Shown here piece after piece: positions 59,176 to 64,000 of a stretch of 64,000 nt of DNA; within the stretch, counting starts at the first letter, position 1; every line of letters starts with the position of its first letter. A program made the translations under genes and the position numbers. The DNA is from REEB95 sp035934995 (GTDB lineage: Bacteria; Pseudomonadota; Alphaproteobacteria; ATCC43930; CGMCC-115725): assembly GCA_035934995.1 (NCBI GenBank), contig DASYXI010000043.1, positions 1 through 64,000 on the forward strand. Direction: 5' to 3'. Below the pieces are notes generated by a model. The model did no database searches. It was given only the letters and a program-made list of their open reading frames with translations, and was not told where the DNA came from.

Positions 59176-59306
59176 GACCAGACCCCCAACCGCACAAGCG
59201 CGATCAGATAGAACAGCGCCACCACGCCCAGCAGCAACAGCAGCAAGGCCCGGTTGCGCGCGCGGATACGCCGCTGGCGGTCATCCATCAACGCAAGCTC
59301 GCTCAT
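59172..59306 (-). CDS. coxF: Small cytochrome oxidase assembly protein CoxF-like
   Basis: The 44-residue product has a charged N-terminus (MDDRQRRIRARNRALL) and one membrane helix (LLLLLLGVVALFYLIALVRLG). This matches the short CoxF/CtaF-type proteins encoded between ctaB and ctaG. The ATG at 59306 overlaps the ctaB stop as ATGA. The last residues GVWS may mark the deletion junction with ctaG. Confidence 0.65.
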   Translation of the reverse strand: MSELALMDDRQRRIRARNRALLLLLLGVVALFYLIALVRLGVWS

Positions 59307-60250
59307 GCGCCAAGGCCTAGACCGGCGAATAGCCCAGGAGCGCGGTCGATCGCCATCAGGGCGAAGAGCAGGAAAAGGTAGAGGAGCGAAAAGCCGAACA
59401 TGCGCCGCGCCGCGCGGTCGCTCGTGTCGCGCCAGACGGACACTGCGCACAGAGTGAACAGCGCCGACAGCACCAACGCCGCAGCGCCGTAGAGCCAGCC
59501 GGTCGCATGCAGCAGCGCCGGCGCAACCGCCACCGGCCACAGCACCAACGTATAGAGCAGCATCTGCTTCTTGGTTTCCGTCTTGCCGGCGACGACGGGC
59601 AGCATCGGCACGCCGGCGCGCGCGTAATCGCCGGCGCGATAGAGCGACAGCGCCCAGAAATGCGGCGGCGTCCAGAAGAAGATGAGCGCGAACAACGCCA
59701 GCGACGCGACGCCGACCTGGCCGGTCACCGCCGCCCAGCCGATCATCGGCGGAAAGGCGCCGGCCGCGCCGCCGATGACGATGTTCTGCGGTGTCCGGCG
59801 TTTCAGGCCGATGGTGTAGACGAAGACGTAGAAGCCAATCGCCAGCGCCAACAGCACCGCTGCAACCGGATTGAGCGCCAGCCCCATGACGATGACCGAG
59901 CTGACAGCGAGCACCGCACCAAAGCCGAGTGCATCGCCCGGCGCCATGCGGCCGGCAGGCAACGGCCGATGGCGCGTCCGCTCCATCAGCGCATCGATGT
60001 CGCGCTCGTACCACATGTTGATGGCGCCCGCCGCACCGGCGCCGACGGCGATGCACAACACCGCGACCGCCGCCAGCAGGGGATGCAAATGACCGGGCGC
60101 GAGATAAAGCCCGACGAAGCCGGTGAACACCACCAGCGACATCACCCGCGGCTTCAGCAGCGCGAAATAGTCGCCGACCGCAGGAACGAAATCGGCCGGC
60201 GTCGTGCGCTGAAGCGCGACGGTTGCGATGTCGAGCGCCAGCGGGCTCAT
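59303..60250 (-). CDS. ctaB: Protoheme IX farnesyltransferase (heme O synthase)
   Basis: CtaB adds a farnesyl group to heme b, the first step to heme a. The 315-residue UbiA-type membrane protein has DYFALLKPRVMSLVVFTGFV, the metal/prenyl motif NMWYERDIDALMERT (about 78-92), RHRPLPAGRM and the second Asp region GDYARAGVPMLPVVAG. It has about nine helices. ctaA (heme A synthase) is not in the window. Confidence 0.95.
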   Translation of the reverse strand: MSPLALDIATVALQRTTPADFVPAVGDYFALLKPRVMSLVVFTGFVGLYLAPGHLHPLLAAVAVLCIAVGAGAAGAINMWYERDIDALMERTRHRPLPAGRMAPGDALGFGAVLAVSSVIVMGLALNPVAAVLLALAIGFYVFVYTIGLKRRTPQNIVIGGAAGAFPPMIGWAAVTGQVGVASLALFALIFFWTPPHFWALSLYRAGDYARAGVPMLPVVAGKTETKKQMLLYTLVLWPVAVAPALLHATGWLYGAAALVLSALFTLCAVSVWRDTSDRAARRMFGFSLLYLFLLFALMAIDRAPGLFAGLGLGA

Positions 60251-60253
60251 CGC

Positions 60254-61870
60254 TCAGTGGCCGGAAGTCGAGGCAACGTGCGGCAGCTCGTCATAGCTGT
60301 GGAACGGCGGCGGCGACGAGACGGTCCATTCGAGCGTCGTCGCGCCTTCGCCCCAATAGTTCGCACCCACCTTCCGCCCGGCGAGCAGCGTGTGAAAGAC
60401 GATGAAGATGAAGAACAGCGTCGACGCGTAGGAGATATACGAGCCGATCGAGGCGACCATGTTCCAGCCAGCGAAGGCATCCGGATAATCGCTGATCCGG
60501 CGCGGCATGCCAGCAAGACCGAGGAAGTGCATCGGGAAGAACGTCAGATTGACGCCGATAAATGTCGTCCAGAAATGGATCTTGCCGAAGGTTTCGTTGT
60601 ACTGGCGGCCCGACATCTTGCCGATCCAGTAATAGAAGCCGGCAAACAGACCAAACACCGCGCCGAGCGACAGCACGTAGTGGAAGTGCGCCACGACGTA
60701 ATAGGTGTTGTGCAGCACGCGATCGACGCCGGCATTGGCGAGGACGACGCCGGTCACGCCGCCGACGGTGAACAGGAACAGGAAGCCAATCGCGAACAGC
60801 ATCGGCGTCTTGAACTCGATCGAACCTTCCCACATCGTCGCGATCCACGAGAAGATCTTGATGCCTGTCGGCACCGCGATGACCATCGTCGCGGCGGTGA
60901 AATAGGCCTGGGTGTCGACGCTGATGCCGGTGGTGAACATGTGGTGCGCCCACACCACGAAGCCGATGACGCCGATCGACACCATCGCGTAGGCCATGCC
61001 GAGATAGCCGAACACCGGCTTCTTCGAGAAGGTCGAGACCACCTGGCTGATGATGCCGAACGCCGGCAAAATCATGATGTAAACCTCGGGGTGGCCGAAG
61101 AACCAGAACAGGTGCAGGAACAGCAGCGGATCGCCGCCGCCCGATGGGATGAAGAAGGTGGTGCCGAAATTGCGGTCGGTGAGCAGCATGGTGATCGCGC
61201 CAGCGAGCACCGGCAGCGCCAACAGCAGCAGGAACGCCGTGACCAGAATGGACCACACGAACAACGGCATCTTGTGCAGCGTCATGCCGGGCGCGCGCAT
61301 GTTGAAGATCGTGGTGATGAAATTGATCGCGCCCATGATCGACGAGGCGCCCGCAAGGTGCAGCGAGAAGATCACCATGTCGACGGATGGGCCGGGGTGG
61401 CCGATCTTGGCCGACAGCGGCGGATAAAGCGTCCAGCCCACGCCGGCGCCGGCCGGATCGCCAACCATGGTCGAGGTCAACAACAGAAGGAGCGCCGGCA
61501 CCAACAGCCAGAAGCTGATGTTGTTCATGCGCGGGAAGGCCATGTCAGGCGAGCCGATCATCAACGGCACGAACCAGTTGCCGAAGCCGCCGATGAGCGC
61601 CGGCATCACCAGGAAGAACACCATGACGAGGCCGTGCGCGGTGATGATGACGTTGTAAAGCTGGTGATCGTTGTGGAACAGCGCATCGCCCGGCTGCATC
61701 AGGTTATAGCGCATGACCACCGAGAGCGCGCCGCCGATCAATCCCGCGGTGATCGAGAAGATCAGATAGAGCGTGCCGATATCCTTGTGGTTCGTCGAAA
61801 ACAGCCAGCGGGCGACGAATCCCGGGCGGTGATCGGCGTGCTCGTCGTGCGTCGTTGTTCCGTAAGTCAT
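60254..61870 (-). CDS. ctaD: Cytochrome c oxidase subunit I
   Basis: The 538-residue core subunit holds heme a and the heme a3-CuB centre. Twelve helices and the subunit I motifs are clear: HGLVMVFFLVMPALIGGFGN, FWFFGHPEVYIMILPAFGII with the CuB-linked His and Tyr, VWAHHMFTTGISVDTQAYF (the paired CuB histidines), and TYYVVAHFHYVLSLGAVFG with the heme histidines. Normal length. A long open frame on the opposite strand is only a codon-bias shadow. Confidence 0.97.
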   Translation of the reverse strand: MTYGTTTHDEHADHRPGFVARWLFSTNHKDIGTLYLIFSITAGLIGGALSVVMRYNLMQPGDALFHNDHQLYNVIITAHGLVMVFFLVMPALIGGFGNWFVPLMIGSPDMAFPRMNNISFWLLVPALLLLLTSTMVGDPAGAGVGWTLYPPLSAKIGHPGPSVDMVIFSLHLAGASSIMGAINFITTIFNMRAPGMTLHKMPLFVWSILVTAFLLLLALPVLAGAITMLLTDRNFGTTFFIPSGGGDPLLFLHLFWFFGHPEVYIMILPAFGIISQVVSTFSKKPVFGYLGMAYAMVSIGVIGFVVWAHHMFTTGISVDTQAYFTAATMVIAVPTGIKIFSWIATMWEGSIEFKTPMLFAIGFLFLFTVGGVTGVVLANAGVDRVLHNTYYVVAHFHYVLSLGAVFGLFAGFYYWIGKMSGRQYNETFGKIHFWTTFIGVNLTFFPMHFLGLAGMPRRISDYPDAFAGWNMVASIGSYISYASTLFFIFIVFHTLLAGRKVGANYWGEGATTLEWTVSSPPPFHSYDELPHVASTSGH

Positions 61871-61886
61871 GGTTTCCTCGCGAATG

Positions 61887-62759
61887 CTACCGCGATGCGT
61901 CGGCGGCGAACTTCAGCGCGCCGTCGTCATTGCTCGAAAACTTCTTCTTGGCGTCCGCCGCCCACTTGGTGAAATCGTCGGCCGAGACGGCGTGGATCTC
62001 GATCGGCATGAACGGATGGTTGATGCCGCAGATCTGGTTGCACTGGCCGTAATAGACGCCCGGCCGCTCGAATTTGAACCAGGCCTCGTTGGTGCGGCCG
62101 GGCATCGCGTATTCCTGCACGCCGGCCGAGGGCACGAACCAGCTGTGGATGACGTCGGTGCTGTTGATCAGCACGCGCACCACCTGCCCGACCGGCACCA
62201 CCATCACGTTGTCGGTGCCAAGCAGCCGTGGATTGCCGGCCTGCTTGTCCTGCGCATCAGACAGGATGTTGCTGTCGAAGCTGAAATCGCCCTGATCGGG
62301 ATAGTCATAGCTCCAGTACCATTGATGACCGGTGACCTTGACCGTCATCTGCGCACGCGGTGTATCGGCCATGAAGTAGAGCAGCTTGAACGACGGCACG
62401 GCGATGATCACTAGGACCAGCACCGGCACCAACGTCCACACCAGCTCGAGCAGCGTGTTGTGCGTCGTGCGCGACGGCGCAGGGTTGCGTTTGGCGCTGT
62501 AGCGAATCATCACGTAGCCCAGCAGGGCCATCACGAACAACGTGATCACCGTGATGATCACAATCAGCTCGTTGTTCAGGCTGTCGATCCGATCGCGCAC
62601 CGGCGTCGCCGCCGGCTGCAAGCCGAGTTGCCAGTCGTGCGCTGTTTCGGCCCAGGCCGGCAGCGCACCCAAGAGCAGCGCCGGAAGCCCCAGCAGCGCG
62701 CGCGCCGCGCGCCGCGCGAAGTCCGTGATCCCATCTGCCGGAAGCCGTGTCATGGACAT
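61887..62759 (-). CDS. ctaC: Cytochrome c oxidase subunit II
   Basis: The 290-residue protein has a cleavable signal peptide (about 1-39, ending AWAET), two membrane helices (about 67-88 and 107-127) and a periplasmic CuA domain with GHQWYWSYDYPD, NSTDVIHSWFVPS and the CuA ligands in CNQICGINHPFM. It is first in the oxidase operon, behind the promoter region 62760-62922. Confidence 0.96.
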   Translation of the reverse strand: MSMTRLPADGITDFARRAARALLGLPALLLGALPAWAETAHDWQLGLQPAATPVRDRIDSLNNELIVIITVITLFVMALLGYVMIRYSAKRNPAPSRTTHNTLLELVWTLVPVLVLVIIAVPSFKLLYFMADTPRAQMTVKVTGHQWYWSYDYPDQGDFSFDSNILSDAQDKQAGNPRLLGTDNVMVVPVGQVVRVLINSTDVIHSWFVPSAGVQEYAMPGRTNEAWFKFERPGVYYGQCNQICGINHPFMPIEIHAVSADDFTKWAADAKKKFSSNDDGALKFAADASR

Positions 62760-62784
62760 CCCCTCGTCCTCACCAGAGCCGAAG

Positions 62785-62805
62785 CGCCGCCGCGACGCGG
62801 CGGCG
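62785..62805 (-). promoter_or_regulatory. GC hairpin in the ctaC leader
   Basis: CGCCGCCGC-GAC-GCGGCGGCG is a perfect 9-3-9 inverted repeat 25 bases upstream of the ctaC ATG. In the leader RNA it would be a very stable stem. It is not followed by a T-run, so attenuation by classic termination is unlikely. Confidence 0.4.
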
Positions 62806-62862
62806 ACGGTGCGGGACGCTACACGAAAGCGTCATGCCGCGAAACCGGCCCGCATCCGGCCT

Positions 62863-62922
62863 GTCATAGCGAACAGCGGCGCGCGATGCCAACCGCAACA
62901 TTGCGACTTTATGCCGCATAAA
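62863..62922 (-). promoter_or_regulatory. Candidate ctaC promoter and upstream operator
   Basis: On the minus strand TTGGCA (62892-62887) and TATGAC (62868-62863) are spaced by 18 bases, a plausible sigma-70-type promoter. Upstream lies a 15-base palindrome TTTATGC-C-GCATAAA (62908-62922), unusual in this GC-rich sequence and placed near -60, where activators often bind. Overlapping it on the + strand, GCGAC-TTTAT-GCCGC (62903-62917) resembles the GCGNC/GNCGC half-sites described for RegA/PrrA redox regulators. No function is shown. Confidence 0.4.
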
Positions 62923-63027
62923 CTGCCGCGCGACCGCCGGAACGCGCGGCGTCGGCGCTGGCACAAACGGCCCTGGCACCCCATGTCTGTTTCTGGCAAT
63001 GAAGCAGGACCGAAAAGGAGCCGAAAC

Positions 63028-64000
63028 ATGACCGATCTGGCGCGCGCGGAGACGTTGTTTTTCGCCGGCACGGGCATGGATCGCGCGCGCGTCGAGCGGA
63101 TCGTCCGCGACTCGTTGTCGGGTATGGACGACGGCGAACTGTTCCTCGAATGGAGCCAGTCGGAAGCGCTGGCGCTCGACGACGGCCGCATCAAAAGCGC
63201 GAGCTTCGATCAATCACAAGGCTTCGGGCTGCGCGCGCTGTCCGGCGAAGCCGCCGGCTACGCGCACGCGTCGGAATTGTCCGAGGATGCGATCCGGCGC
63301 GCCGGCGAGACCGTACGCGCCGTCAAGCATGGCCACGCCGGCACCATGGCTGCGCCGCCACCAGGCACCAATCGGCAGCTCTACACCGATGCCAATCCGC
63401 TCCAGCTGGTGCCCTTCGAAACCAAGACCAAGCTGCTGATGGACATCAACGCCTACGCCCGCGCCAAGGATAAGCGCGTGAAGCAGGTGATGGCATCGCT
63501 TGCCGGCGAATGGCGCGCGATCGAGATCATTCGCGCCGACGGCCAGGCGCAGGCCGACATCCGGCCGCTCGTGCGCCTTAACGTCAGCGTCGTGGTCGAG
63601 GAAAACGGCCGCATGGAAGTCGGCGGTCACGGCGCCGGCGGCCGCGTCGAATATGCGCTCTACCTCGATTCCGCCCGATGGCAGGCGCAGGTTGACGAAG
63701 CGTTGCGCCAAGCCCTCGTCAATCTCGCGTCGGTGCCCGCACCCGCTGGCGAAATGACCGTCGTGCTCGGCCCCGGCTGGCCCGGCGTCATGCTGCACGA
63801 GGCGGTGGGACACGGCCTCGAAGGCGATTTCAACCGCAAGAAGACATCGGCTTTCGCCGGCTTGATCGGCCAGCGCGTCGCGGCGCCCGGCGTCACCGTG
63901 GTCGACGACGGCACGCTCAAGGACCGGCGCGGGTCGCTGACGGTCGACGACGAAGGCACGTCGAGCAGCGCCACGACGCTCATCGAGGATGGAATCCTCA
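63028..64000 (+). CDS. tldD: Metalloprotease TldD (partial at right edge)
   Basis: TldD with TldE forms a cytoplasmic metallopeptidase that trims unfolded or modified peptides. The 324 codons present show LEWSQSEALALDDGRIKSAS with the TldD N-domain, ASFDQSQGFGLRALSGEAAG, and the zinc motif HEAVGH at 257-262 (LHEAVGHGLEGDFNRKKTSA). AAAAGGAG lies nine bases before the ATG. The frame is open to the window end. It diverges from ctaC with 268 bases between. Confidence 0.93.
   Translation, partial: MTDLARAETLFFAGTGMDRARVERIVRDSLSGMDDGELFLEWSQSEALALDDGRIKSASFDQSQGFGLRALSGEAAGYAHASELSEDAIRRAGETVRAVKHGHAGTMAAPPPGTNRQLYTDANPLQLVPFETKTKLLMDINAYARAKDKRVKQVMASLAGEWRAIEIIRADGQAQADIRPLVRLNVSVVVEENGRMEVGGHGAGGRVEYALYLDSARWQAQVDEALRQALVNLASVPAPAGEMTVVLGPGWPGVMLHEAVGHGLEGDFNRKKTSAFAGLIGQRVAAPGVTVVDDGTLKDRRGSLTVDDEGTSSSATTLIEDGIL

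Noticed and set aside
59507..61972. 821-codon plus-strand frame opposite ctaB and ctaD
   Set aside because: High GC and third-position bias leave long antisense frames. The product is Arg/Asp/His-rich with no domain, and the minus-strand genes are unmistakable.
1..64000. Search for CRISPR arrays, insertion sequences, integrases, phage genes and defence systems
   Set aside because: No regularly spaced repeats, transposase motifs, integrase motifs or recognisable defence genes were seen. The window reads as ordinary chromosome.

Overview
The window is chromosomal housekeeping DNA from a GC-rich, Gram-negative alphaproteobacterium, most like a Rhodospirillales-type lineage (placement inferred from gene content and order only). 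Pointers are a bc1 complex read as Rieske/cytochrome b/cytochrome c1, an aa3-type cytochrome c oxidase operon (ctaC-ctaD-ctaB-coxF-ctaE-surf1), a phasin (polyhydroxyalkanoate granules), heptose-containing LPS (hldD), a long Ala/Gly-tailed L25, and many ATGA/GTGA stop-start overlaps. No rRNA, tRNA, CRISPR, prophage or insertion sequence was found, and no stretch above 300 bases lacks a gene.

Layout. 1-3552 (+): end of uvrC, pgsA, then molybdenum cofactor genes mobB-moeA-moaD-moaE. 3560-7959: ilvE (-) diverging from a MarR regulator, an OmpR-type response regulator, its histidine kinase and a metallo-beta-lactamase protein (+), closed by a strong bidirectional terminator. 8055-11062 (-): phasin with a recognisable promoter/operator, TetR-like regulator, proC, YbjN protein, UbiK-like protein. 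11143-20026 (+): hldD, lgt, MidA-like methyltransferase, pgeF, a duplicated-domain lipoprotein, prs, rplY, pth, ychF, dienelactone hydrolase. 20078-24856 (-): mtnA, mtnP, then petC, petB, petA. 25014-26320 (+): trmL, hemF. 26324-30212 (-): MFS transporter, CCA-adding enzyme, small membrane protein, CoA-type Nudix hydrolase, DUF1285 protein.

30243-37428 (+) is a five-gene MoxR/DUF58/BatA-DUF4159/VWA-like/4-TM cassette of unknown function. 37499-41586 (+) holds psd-pssA (phosphatidylethanolamine synthesis), a secreted double-OB-like protein, and an FAD monooxygenase followed by two tiny overlapping genes. 41596-45732 (-) is a Mla-type lipid ABC transporter operon with a DUF6969 gene coupled to its end. 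Then apt (+), a lipoprotein/Kir-type potassium channel pair (-), thrB-rnhA (+), a peroxiredoxin and a DsbD-like protein (-), and algH (+). 52649-62759 (-) looks like one 10 kb operon from ctaC through cytochrome oxidase assembly, surf1, an M32 carboxypeptidase, thrC, an M16 peptidase and a GNAT acetyltransferase. tldD (+) runs off the right edge.

Most notable: between coxF and ctaE, where ctaG (Cox11, CuB insertion) normally lies, there is only a 38-codon piece resembling the extreme C-terminus of CtaG, which looks like an internal deletion. Other items worth checking are the oxidase promoter with a 15-bp palindrome, the phasin operator, a hairpin covering the ribosome-binding site of the FAD monooxygenase, a long hairpin ahead of prs, and the unknown cassettes named above.
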